Below are positions 1-6,617 of a stretch of 38,167 nt of DNA, one piece after another. How positions within the stretch are numbered: position 1 is the first letter of the stretch; every line of letters starts with the position of its first letter. The notes under the pieces were generated by a model. That model made no database searches and had not been told where the DNA came from. It worked only from the letters and a program-made list of their open reading frames with translations. The stretch is from Methylorubrum aminovorans. Lineage in GTDB: Bacteria > Pseudomonadota > Alphaproteobacteria > Rhizobiales > Beijerinckiaceae. The position numbers and the translations under genes were made by a program. The stretch covers positions 1 through 38,167 of the forward strand of contig NZ_BPRC01000036.1 of NCBI RefSeq assembly GCF_022179725.1. The letters are read 5' to 3'.

Positions 1-232
1 GGGCGAGCGGCCCGACGCGCACCGGATCGGCCGGCTTCTCGGCGATGCGGGGATCGGTGCGCGGCTGGGTCTGGTCGTTGAACTCGCCCACCGGTGAGGG
101 CTGCTGCGCCACCGCTCCGCTCGCGCCGGCAAGGCTCACCGCAAACAGCGCACCGACGGCCCATCCGCGATGCCGTCCTCGCCGGCCCGAACCCGCCGCC
201 CCTGGTTCCTTCCCGCATCCACCAACACGCAT
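1..232 (-). CDS. Secreted or periplasmic protein, N-terminus only (cut by window edge)
   Basis: The reverse strand reads an open frame from an ATG at 232 to the window edge, about 77 residues. It has a basic N-terminus, a hydrophobic stretch (WAVGALFAVSLAGASG) and an AVAQQ cleavage-like site, so it looks like a Sec signal peptide followed by a Pro-rich mature N-terminus. A purine-rich AAGGGG lies about 8 bases upstream of the ATG and supports this start; a GTG one codon earlier is possible. The rest of the protein is outside the window and its function cannot be read. It diverges from the amide transporter operon. Confidence 0.6.
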   Translation of the reverse strand, partial: MRVGGCGKEPGAAGSGRRGRHRGWAVGALFAVSLAGASGAVAQQPSPVGEFNDQTQPRTDPRIAEKPADPVRVGPLA

Positions 233-780
233 CACGTCATCCCCTTTACTTTACTCGCTGAGACCAAGACTTCGCTGACCCTCAGAGTTGCCGGATTTTG
301 CAGCGCGCAATCCGGCAGCTTCCGACCCGCGATGCAGCGGAACGCCTCGCAAGTGTCGTGCAACAGCCAATGTCCGATTTCTGGTTTTTGGCAGATCGCT
401 CGGCAGCCACAGGCAGGTGCCTCTGGCGCGTCCGATTCTTCGGCAATGTGATCAAAGCTCGTGCTTTTGCGTAATTTTTGACCACATGTCTTCTGCTTTA
501 CTAGGCTGGCACTGAAGTTCGGGCCTGGTCAACTCGTAATTTGGACTTTTTGGATTTTGCGGCATCGCGCTTGCAAGCGAGCCACGGAGCGGGCGGAGTT
601 GGGTCCTGCCCTCCGCGGCATTGCTCATAAGAAAAAAAATGTCTCCAGGGGAAATATGCCCTTGACGCGCTGCAAAAAGGCGCCGTAGCGTCTATCGAAA
701 TAAAAAGCGCGCTTTCCTAAGCATAGTGAAAGCTATCAGCCCAAAAATCGGGCATTTGCACAGCAAATAAGGGGACTGGC
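233..780. other. Intergenic region between divergent genes
   Basis: About 550 bases separate the left-edge gene from urtA. No convincing gene lies here. The half nearest urtA is unusually AT-rich for this genome (A-runs at about 631-640 and 700-707), as expected of a promoter region. A possible -35 TTGACG at 662-667 is followed 18 bases later by a poor -10 (TAGCGT). The region also holds the long perfect dyad listed separately at 289-317. Confidence 0.5.
289..317. promoter_or_regulatory. Perfect 9-bp inverted repeat (candidate operator or hairpin)
   Basis: TGCCGGATT at 289-297 is matched exactly by its reverse complement AATCCGGCA at 309-317, with an 11-base spacer. It lies between two divergent genes, about 57 bases upstream of the left gene's start and 460 bases upstream of urtA. 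It could be a regulator site for the left gene or an RNA hairpin in its leader. No regulator can be assigned. Confidence 0.4.
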
Positions 781-2091
781 ATGGATTTCACGCGCCGCAA
801 GCTCTTGAAGCAGTCTTCGCTCGCCGCGGCGGCAATCGCCGCGCCTCATCTCTGGCTGCCGACGGCCCGTGAGGCTTGGGGGGCGACGCTCAAGAAGGGC
901 GAACCCATCAAGGTCGGCTTGCTGTTCTCCCTCACCGGCCAGCTCGCGGTGCCGGAGGAAGATTCCACGCTCGTGATGCAGTACGCCATCGACGAGATTA
1001 ACAAGAACGGCGGTATTGCTGGGCATCCGATCCAGCCGGTGATCGTCGATGCCAAGTCGGACTTTAACGTTTACTCGGAGAAGGCCAAGGAGCTCATCAT
1101 TCGCGAAAAGGTGATCGCGCTGTTCGGCTGCTACACCTCGGCGAGCCGCAAGGCGATCCTGCCGGTGGTGATGTCGCAGAACAGCCTGCTGTACTACCCG
1201 ACCTGCTACGAGGGTGCCGAATGCACCCAGAATACGATTTGCACGGGTCCGCTGGCCAACCAGCACTCGAAGGACCTGATCCCGTACATGGTCAAGAACT
1301 TCGGGAAAAAGGTCTTTTTCGTCGGCTCGAACTACGTTTGGCCGAAGGAGTCGAACAAAAACGCCAAGATCTGGCTCCAAGAGGCCGGCGGCGAGCTGGT
1401 GGGCGAGGAATACATCCCGCTCGGCAGCTCGGAATTCGGGCCCGTGCTCGGCAAGATCCGCGACGCCAAGCCGAACTTCATCTTCTCGACCGTGGTCGGC
1501 GCCTCCGACATCGCCTTCCACAAGCAGTTCAAGCAGGAGGGTTTCAAGGTCGATTCCATGCCGATCGCCTCGCTCACCACCGGTGAGATCGAGACCAAGG
1601 CGATGGGTGCCGAATTCGGCGCCGGGCACTTCCTCTCGGCGCCCTACTTCCAGTCGCTGGAGAACCCAACCAACCAAAAGTTCGTCGAGAACTTCCTCAA
1701 GAGCAAGTACGGCAAGAATGGCTCCACCCATTACAACATGGAGGAGACTTACCTCTCGGCCTACGTGTTCAAGGCCGGTCTCGAGGCCGCGATCAAGAAG
1801 ACCGGCAATGTCGAGGAGATCACCTCGCGTATGATCCGCGACGTCAGCGGCGGCGTGCGGGTCGAGGACGACATCTCGCCGGAAGGCCTGATCTGGATCG
1901 ACGGCGACAACTTCAATTCCTGGCTCAAGCCCAAGATCGGCCAGTGCCAGGCGGATGGCAGCTTCAAGATCGTCTCCGAATCCAAAGAGCACGTCGCGCC
2001 CGATCCGTACTCGATCTACCCGAATGCCGGAAAATGCACCGCCGCGGGCCTCGTCGCCCCCGACGGCAAGAGCCGCAAGAACGTCATCTGA
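781..2091 (+). CDS. urtA: UrtA-like ABC transporter substrate-binding protein
   Basis: Periplasmic solute-binding protein of the branched-chain amino acid/urea/short-chain amide type, 436 residues. The N-terminus has a twin-arginine-like signal (TRRKLLK, then an Ala-rich stretch), suggesting Tat export. The mature part begins with a Leu/Ile/Val-binding fold signature (PIKVGLLFSLTG) and carries the Cys-rich FGCYTSASRKA and YYPTCYEGAECTQN segments seen in UrtA and AmiC/FmdD-type binders. AAGGGGACTGGC just upstream gives a ribosome site. It is followed by two permeases and two ATPases in UrtABCDE order and then by dimethylformamidase. The ligand could therefore be urea, formamide or an N-methylated amide; the sequence does not decide. 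Confidence 0.88.
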   Translation: MDFTRRKLLKQSSLAAAAIAAPHLWLPTAREAWGATLKKGEPIKVGLLFSLTGQLAVPEEDSTLVMQYAIDEINKNGGIAGHPIQPVIVDAKSDFNVYSEKAKELIIREKVIALFGCYTSASRKAILPVVMSQNSLLYYPTCYEGAECTQNTICTGPLANQHSKDLIPYMVKNFGKKVFFVGSNYVWPKESNKNAKIWLQEAGGELVGEEYIPLGSSEFGPVLGKIRDAKPNFIFSTVVGASDIAFHKQFKQEGFKVDSMPIASLTTGEIETKAMGAEFGAGHFLSAPYFQSLENPTNQKFVENFLKSKYGKNGSTHYNMEETYLSAYVFKAGLEAAIKKTGNVEEITSRMIRDVSGGVRVEDDISPEGLIWIDGDNFNSWLKPKIGQCQADGSFKIVSESKEHVAPDPYSIYPNAGKCTAAGLVAPDGKSRKNVI

Positions 2092-2111
2092 CGGATTCCC
2101 GCGCAACCGCT

Positions 2112-2140
2112 CCGGCCGCGGATCCGCGCGGCCGGGACTT
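2112..2140 (+). other. Leader stem-loop before urtB, shared with dmfA1 leader
   Basis: CCGGCCGC (2112-2119) pairs with GCGGCCGG (2128-2135) across an 8-base loop and is followed by GACTT and then the urtB ribosome site. The 15-base string GCGCGGCCGGGACTT (2126-2140) recurs exactly at 6016-6030, again within a stem-loop just upstream of a start codon (dmfA1). Confidence 0.5.
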
Positions 2141-2158
2141 TGTATTCACGGAGGTCCC

Positions 2159-3043
2159 GTGACGTCCCTCGACATTGCTCCCTTTGTCAACGCCCTGGTG
2201 CTGGGCTTGAGCATCGCCAGCATCTGGCTCATCGCCGCGATCGGTCTGACGATCATCTACGGCACCGTCGGGGTCATCAACATGGCCCACGGCGAGTTCA
2301 TCATGCTGGGCGCCTATACCTCCTACGCCCTGCAATCCTCGTTCGGCCTGCCGTTCCTGCTCTGCCTGCCCGCCTCCTTCATCGTGGTGGCGCTTGTCGG
2401 GCTGGTGATCGAGCGCGGGCTGATCCGCTACCTGTACAACCGCCCGCTCGACACGCTCCTCGCCACCTGGGGCGTCTCGCTGGTGCTGATGCAGGGCGTG
2501 CGGCTGATCTTCGGTTCGGACCCGAAATACATCGCCGTGCCGGAGATCTTCCAGAGCAACGTCGAGGTGGGCTTTGCCAGCCTCTCGGTGTTCCGCCTCG
2601 TGGTGCTTGCGATCACCGCGCTCATCGTCGCGGCCACGGCCTGGCTGTTCTACCGCACCCGCTTCGGCATGCAGGTGCGCGCGGTGATGCAGAACAAGGA
2701 GATGGCCGCCTCCTTCGGCATCAATGCCGACCGAGTCTACATGACGACCTTCGCGATCGGTGCCGGCCTTGCCGGTATTGCGGGCTCGCTGTTCGGCGTG
2801 CTGGCGATCGTGCTGCCGACCATGGGCACGGCCTACGTGGTGCAGGCCTTCCTCGTCGTGGTGGTCGGCGGCGGCACGCTGATGGGCAGCGTCGCGGCGG
2901 CGGGTCTGACGGGCGAACTCCAGTCGGTCTTCGCTTTCATGACCAACGACACCTTCGCGCGCTTCCTCCTCTACGTGCTGATCGTCGTGTTCCTGCGCTT
3001 CCGCCCGCGCGGCCTCTTCGCCGTCGCCAAAGGCCGCCGGTGA
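2159..3043 (+). CDS. urtB: UrtB-like ABC transporter permease
   Basis: Inner-membrane permease of the LivH/UrtB family, 294 residues, almost entirely hydrophobic with multiple membrane spans. Family signatures include the N-terminal IYGTVGVINMAHGEF motif and the cytoplasmic MQNKEMAASFGIN loop that contacts the ATPase. I chose the GTG at 2159 because a GGAGG sits 4 bases upstream and the protein then begins directly at the first membrane segment; the longer open frame upstream only overlaps urtA. It partners with the next permease (UrtC) to form the channel. Confidence 0.88.
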   Translation: MTSLDIAPFVNALVLGLSIASIWLIAAIGLTIIYGTVGVINMAHGEFIMLGAYTSYALQSSFGLPFLLCLPASFIVVALVGLVIERGLIRYLYNRPLDTLLATWGVSLVLMQGVRLIFGSDPKYIAVPEIFQSNVEVGFASLSVFRLVVLAITALIVAATAWLFYRTRFGMQVRAVMQNKEMAASFGINADRVYMTTFAIGAGLAGIAGSLFGVLAIVLPTMGTAYVVQAFLVVVVGGGTLMGSVAAAGLTGELQSVFAFMTNDTFARFLLYVLIVVFLRFRPRGLFAVAKGRR

Positions 3044-3060
3044 AGCCCCTCGGCTTCACC
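3039..3060 (+). other. Intercistronic hairpin urtB-urtC
   Basis: GGTGAAGCC (3039-3047) and GGCTTCACC (3052-3060) form a perfect 9-bp stem with a 4-base loop; the urtB stop codon is inside the left arm. No T-run follows. It may attenuate transcription, stabilise upstream mRNA or affect urtC translation. Confidence 0.5.
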
Positions 3061-3092
3061 CTCCCAGCCCGTCAGAAGAGTCTCCCCCGCAG

Positions 3093-4214
3093 ATGACGAC
3101 GCGCAATCTCTATCACAGCAAGCCGGCGCAATGGGCAGTCTACGGACTGTTCTTCTTAGCCATCGCCGGGATCCCGGCCTTCGTCTCGGACGGCTTCCTG
3201 CTCAACCAGTTCGCCGTCTACGGCATCTACGGCATGCTTGCCCTGTCGATCAGCCTATGCTGGGGCTTTGGCGGCATCCTCAATCTCGGCCAGGGCATCG
3301 CCTTCGGGCTCGCCGCCTACGGCATGGCCATGACCATGCAGATGCAGTCGCAGGATCCGGATTCGAACCCGATCCCGCCCTTCATGCTCAACAACAGCCT
3401 GGAGCACCTGCCCTGGTTCTGGCAGCCGTTCTGGAGCACCGGCGGCGGCATCGTGTTGGCGCTCGTCGTGCCCACCTTGTTCTACGTCGTGTTCGGCACG
3501 CTGATGTTCCGCGCCCGGGTCTCGGGGCCGTTCTTCGCGATCATGTCGCTGGCGATGCTCTCCGCCTTCGCCACGCTGATCCTCGACATGCAGCCCTACA
3601 CCAACGGCGCCAACGGCCTCTCGCCGCCCGCGCCGCTGAGCCTCTTCGGCACCGATATCGATCCCTACGGCCCGACGGCCTACTGGATCGTCTGCGGCCT
3701 GCTCATCGCCGTCACGGTCGGCGCCAAGCTCTTGACCCAGAGCAAGTTCGGCCTCGTGGTCCAGGCCCTGCGCGGCGACCCTGAGCGGGTGCGCTTCCTC
3801 GGCTACAACGTCGCCCTCTACGAGACCTGCATCTACGCGATCTCCGGCTTCATCGCCGCGCTCGCCGGCTGCCTCTGGGTGATGCTGATCCAGTACGTCT
3901 CGCCGGCCCAGCTCGACCCCACCTTCAGCATCGGCATGGTGATCTGGGCTGGGATCGGCGGGCGCCTGTCGCTGCTTGGCGCGATCCTCGGCGCTTTCCT
4001 GATCCAGGGCGGCCAGAGCTATCTCGGCGACCAGTTTCTGGCGACCTGGCTGCTCGTGCTCGGCGCCTTCTTCATCGTGGTCGTGCGCTTCTTGCCCAAG
4101 GGCTTGGCGGGGCTTCTCGAAAAGGTGCTCGGCGCGCTGGCGCGCCAGCCGGGCAAGCACACCCGGCCCGACCTGCCGCACGCGATCACCGGCGCCCCGG
4201 CGGCGGGCGAGTAA
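3093..4214 (+). CDS. urtC: UrtC-like ABC transporter permease
   Basis: Second inner-membrane permease of the LivM/UrtC family, 373 residues. It shows the family ILNLGQGIAFGLAAYGMAM motif near residues 66-85, a long periplasmic insertion (about 85-115) typical of UrtC, and the ATPase-coupling loop QALRGDPERVRFLGYN. It starts at an ATG 49 bases after urtB, across the intercistronic hairpin, and ends 8 bases before the first ATPase. It likely forms a heterodimeric channel with UrtB. A polar C-terminal tail follows the last membrane span. Confidence 0.88.
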   Translation: MTTRNLYHSKPAQWAVYGLFFLAIAGIPAFVSDGFLLNQFAVYGIYGMLALSISLCWGFGGILNLGQGIAFGLAAYGMAMTMQMQSQDPDSNPIPPFMLNNSLEHLPWFWQPFWSTGGGIVLALVVPTLFYVVFGTLMFRARVSGPFFAIMSLAMLSAFATLILDMQPYTNGANGLSPPAPLSLFGTDIDPYGPTAYWIVCGLLIAVTVGAKLLTQSKFGLVVQALRGDPERVRFLGYNVALYETCIYAISGFIAALAGCLWVMLIQYVSPAQLDPTFSIGMVIWAGIGGRLSLLGAILGAFLIQGGQSYLGDQFLATWLLVLGAFFIVVVRFLPKGLAGLLEKVLGALARQPGKHTRPDLPHAITGAPAAGE

Positions 4215-4222
4215 GGGAGGGG

Positions 4223-4966
4223 ATGATGGGCGTTCTCGAAATCCGCGACCTGCACAAGAGCTTCGGCGGCACCAAGGTCATCAACGGCTTCAGCCTCGAC
4301 GTGACCGAATTGACTCTGTGCTGCCTCGTCGGCCCCAACGGGGCCGGCAAGACCACCACCATGGACCTCATCACCGGACGCCAGAAGCCAACCTCCGGCT
4401 CGATCGTCCTGCGCGGCGACGACATCACGAGTTTGAGCGAGCACGAGATCGCCCAGCGCGGCATCGGGCGCAAATTCCAGGTGCCGGCGGTGTTCCGCGA
4501 ACTCAGCGTGCGCCAGAACTTCGAGGTGGCCTATTCCCGCGAGGTCAATCCGTTCCGCAACATGCTGCGGCGGCGGCCTGCCGGATTCTCCGCCAAGCTC
4601 GACGAGGTGGCCACACTCACCGGCCTCAAGGACCGTCTCGAGGTCGAGGCCGGCTTCCTCTCCCACGGCGAGACGCAGTGGCTCGAGATCGGCATGGTGC
4701 TGATGCAAAACCCGGCGATCCTCCTGCTGGACGAGCCGGTCGCGGGCATGACCGAGTCCGAGATCGAGAAGACCGTCGTCTTCCTCAACGAACTCAAGCG
4801 CACCAACACCCTGATCGTGGTTGAGCATGACATGGGGTTCGTCCGGCAGATCGCCGACGTGGTGACCGTGATGCACATGGGCGCCTTCCTGGCGCAGGGA
4901 AAACTCAGCGACATCGAGAACGATCCGCGGGTGCGCGAGGTCTATCTCGGCGAGCCGGAGGTCTAA
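4223..4966 (+). CDS. urtD: UrtD-like ABC transporter ATP-binding protein
   Basis: Cytoplasmic ATPase, 247 residues. Walker A GPNGAGKTT is at about 37-45 and Walker B LLLDEPVAGM in the C-terminal half. The signature region reads LSHGETQWLEIGM instead of LSGGQ, a variant characteristic of UrtD (LSHGQxQWLEIGM), which supports the urea/amide assignment over LivG. Two ATGs are adjacent (4223 and 4226). GGGAGGGG lies immediately before, so 4226 has the better spacing and the true start may be one codon later. It is 8 bases after urtC and 2 bases before urtE. Confidence 0.9.
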   Translation: MMGVLEIRDLHKSFGGTKVINGFSLDVTELTLCCLVGPNGAGKTTTMDLITGRQKPTSGSIVLRGDDITSLSEHEIAQRGIGRKFQVPAVFRELSVRQNFEVAYSREVNPFRNMLRRRPAGFSAKLDEVATLTGLKDRLEVEAGFLSHGETQWLEIGMVLMQNPAILLLDEPVAGMTESEIEKTVVFLNELKRTNTLIVVEHDMGFVRQIADVVTVMHMGAFLAQGKLSDIENDPRVREVYLGEPEV

Positions 4967-4968
4967 CG

Positions 4969-5667
4969 ATGCTGCTCGATCTCGACCGCGTGACCTCCTA
5001 TTACGGCAAGACGCCGATCCTGAAGGAGATCGGCCTCGGCCTGCCCGAGGGGCAGTGCTTGTGCGTCCTCGGCCGCAACGGGGTGGGCAAGACCACGCTC
5101 CTGCGCACCATCATGGGGCTGACCGACCGCACTTCCGGCGAGATCCGGATCGACGGTGCGTCCGTTGGGAAGGCGCCGACCCATGTGCGGGCCAAATACG
5201 GCCTCGGCTACATCCCGCAAGGGCGCCAGATCCTGCCGCACTTCACGGTCAAGGAGAACATCCTGCTCGGTACCTTCGCCCGCACCGACGGGCGCCAGGA
5301 CGTGCCGGAACTGTGCCTGACGCTGTTTCCCTACCTCGCGCAGAACCTGCACCGGAAGGCGGGCCTGCTCTCGGGCGGCCAGCAGCAGCAGCTCGCCATC
5401 GCGCGGGCGCTTGCCACCAACCCGCGCATCCTGCTCCTCGACGAACCGACCGAGGGCATCCAGCCCAACATCGTCGCCGAGATCGGCCAGACGCTGGGGC
5501 GGCTCAACAAGGAATTCGGTATCACGCTGATCCTCACCGAGCAGCACATCAAGGTCGCGCGCAAGCTCGGCGACGCCTTCCTGATGATGGAGAACGGCCG
5601 CATCGTCGCCCGCGGGCCGATCCATGAGATGACCGACGAACTGATCGAGCGGCACATGACGATCTGA
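4969..5667 (+). CDS. urtE: UrtE-like ABC transporter ATP-binding protein
   Basis: Second cytoplasmic ATPase of the importer, 232 residues, LivF/UrtE type. Walker A GRNGVGKTT is at about 35-43, then YIPQGRQILP, signature LSGGQQQQLAIARAL, Walker B LLLDEPTEGIQPNI and the H-loop TEQHIK. The GRNGVGKTT and EGIQPNI strings are typical of UrtE. It starts 2 bases after urtD, so the two are co-translated. It closes the transporter operon; a 379-base gap with a strong hairpin follows before the dimethylformamidase genes. Confidence 0.9.
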   Translation: MLLDLDRVTSYYGKTPILKEIGLGLPEGQCLCVLGRNGVGKTTLLRTIMGLTDRTSGEIRIDGASVGKAPTHVRAKYGLGYIPQGRQILPHFTVKENILLGTFARTDGRQDVPELCLTLFPYLAQNLHRKAGLLSGGQQQQLAIARALATNPRILLLDEPTEGIQPNIVAEIGQTLGRLNKEFGITLILTEQHIKVARKLGDAFLMMENGRIVARGPIHEMTDELIERHMTI

Positions 5668-5713
5668 GCCCGCGGCCACGCCGTCATGGTGAGGCGAATC
5701 CGCAGCCATCCAG

Positions 5714-5742
5714 GGCGCCCCCTTCCCCGGAGAGGGGGCGCC
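5714..5742 (+). terminator. Hairpin after urtE (possible terminator, no T-run)
   Basis: GGCGCCCCCT (5714-5723) pairs perfectly with AGGGGGCGCC (5733-5742) over a 9-base loop, 47 bases past the urtE stop. The following sequence lacks a U-tract, so it is either a weak or Rho-assisted terminator or a 3' stabiliser for the transporter mRNA. Confidence 0.45.
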
Positions 5743-5879
5743 ACCGGATCGCTGCGTCGGTGCTCGGGTAAATGAGGTTGTCTACAGTCGGCGTAAAAAA
5801 CGTTTCCTGATAAGAAATATCCACTTGACCTTCTGTCTGTACGAGCAATAAATTCGACCAACAAATAAGAGCCGCGTAA

Positions 5880-5897
5880 TCGGAAGCAAATTTCCGA
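5880..5897. promoter_or_regulatory. Dyad TCGGAA-N6-TTCCGA upstream of dmfA1
   Basis: Perfect 6-bp inverted arms separated by 6 bases, inside the AT-rich island 150-170 bases upstream of the dmfA1 start. The size and position suit a helix-turn-helix regulator site, but no regulator gene is present in the window. Confidence 0.3.
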
Positions 5898-6003
5898 ATA
5901 GTCTCGGTCGATTTGTCTGCATCTTCACTTCTCAGTGGGGCGTCACGGCTCCGCCGATACGGGCCGCCGCCGGATCGCACCGGCGTGCATGCCCGCAACC
6001 ATG

Positions 6004-6030
6004 CCGGCCGCAACGGCGCGGCCGGGACTT
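6004..6030 (+). other. Leader stem-loop before dmfA1, shared with urtB leader
   Basis: CCGGCCGC (6004-6011) pairs with GCGGCCGG (6018-6025) over a 6-base loop, then GACTT and the dmfA1 ribosome site. Both arms and the trailing GACTT match the element at 2112-2140, but the loops differ, so the paired structure is conserved. Confidence 0.5.
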
Positions 6031-6046
6031 ACGAGGAGCGACGACG

Positions 6047-6487
6047 ATGGAACCGATCCCGAAGAAGGGCACGCCCGAGCGCCAGCGCCTGATCGAGGCG
6101 CACAAGGCCTGCATGGACTCGATGAAGGGGGTGGCCGGCAATTCGGTGCTGCTGTGCGAGACGCCCGGCGACACCACCGTGGTGACGGGCGGCGTCCACA
6201 CCGATCCTGTGCTCAAGCGGGTGCTGCTGCGCATGCGCGGCGGGAGCCCGAAGGGCAAGCTGATCGTGATCTGCACCAAGGTCGATGCCGAGTGGCGCAT
6301 CGCCCGGCTCTCCGGCGTCCGCGGCGTGCCCCCCGAATTTGTCGGCGACAAAATCTACACCGACGAGCAGGAGATCCAGCACGAGATCTTCCTGATGCGC
6401 CTCGACGAGCTCTCCGAGAGCTACGGCTTCCCGGAAGACTATCACGAGGGCTGGAAGCGCAAGGACGATAACTGGCCGATCACTTGA
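6047..6487 (+). CDS. dmfA1: N,N-dimethylformamidase small (light) subunit
   Basis: 146-residue soluble protein, close to the roughly 130-residue light chain of known dimethylformamidases, which hydrolyse dimethylformamide to dimethylamine and formate. The light chain carries no catalytic residue and packs against the large subunit. The assignment rests on size, on the immediately following large-subunit gene and on the recognisable text (EPIPKKGTPERQRLIEAHK and SESYGFPEDYHEGWKRKDD). The ATG has a good GAGGAGCG ribosome site. It follows the shared leader stem-loop and lies 130 bases before dmfA2; a GGAGGC/GCCTCC stem (6524-6543) lies in that gap. Confidence 0.85.
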   Translation: MEPIPKKGTPERQRLIEAHKACMDSMKGVAGNSVLLCETPGDTTVVTGGVHTDPVLKRVLLRMRGGSPKGKLIVICTKVDAEWRIARLSGVRGVPPEFVGDKIYTDEQEIQHEIFLMRLDELSESYGFPEDYHEGWKRKDDNWPIT

Positions 6488-6617
6488 AGCGACCAGGAAT
6501 TCTTAAACTCACGTCGATCAGCGGGAGGCCGTGACGCGCCTCCTGGCGCCCCCTCGCGCAACGACGCGCGGACGAGCGGGGGCGGGGACCAGAGACGATG
6601 CCCGAAGGATTGACCCG

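Larger units (their letters stand above)
5668..6046 (+). other. Intergenic region urtE-dmfA1 with AT-rich promoter-like island
   Basis: No gene was found in this gap of about 380 bases. The first part carries a GC-rich hairpin (5714-5742). The middle (about 5766-5930) is markedly AT-rich and resembles a promoter region for dmfA1. It contains the dyad TCGGAA-N6-TTCCGA (5880-5897). The end holds the leader stem-loop shared with urtB. This suggests dmfA1A2 can be transcribed separately from the transporter. Confidence 0.5.

Noticed and set aside
507..522. Sigma-54-like sequence TGGCAC-N5-TTCGG upstream of urtA
   Set aside because: The essential GC of the -12 element reads CG at the required spacing, and it lies 260 bases before the gene.
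736..2106. 456-codon open frame antisense to urtA
   Set aside because: Shadow frame; the plus strand encodes an intact solute-binding protein with signal peptide.
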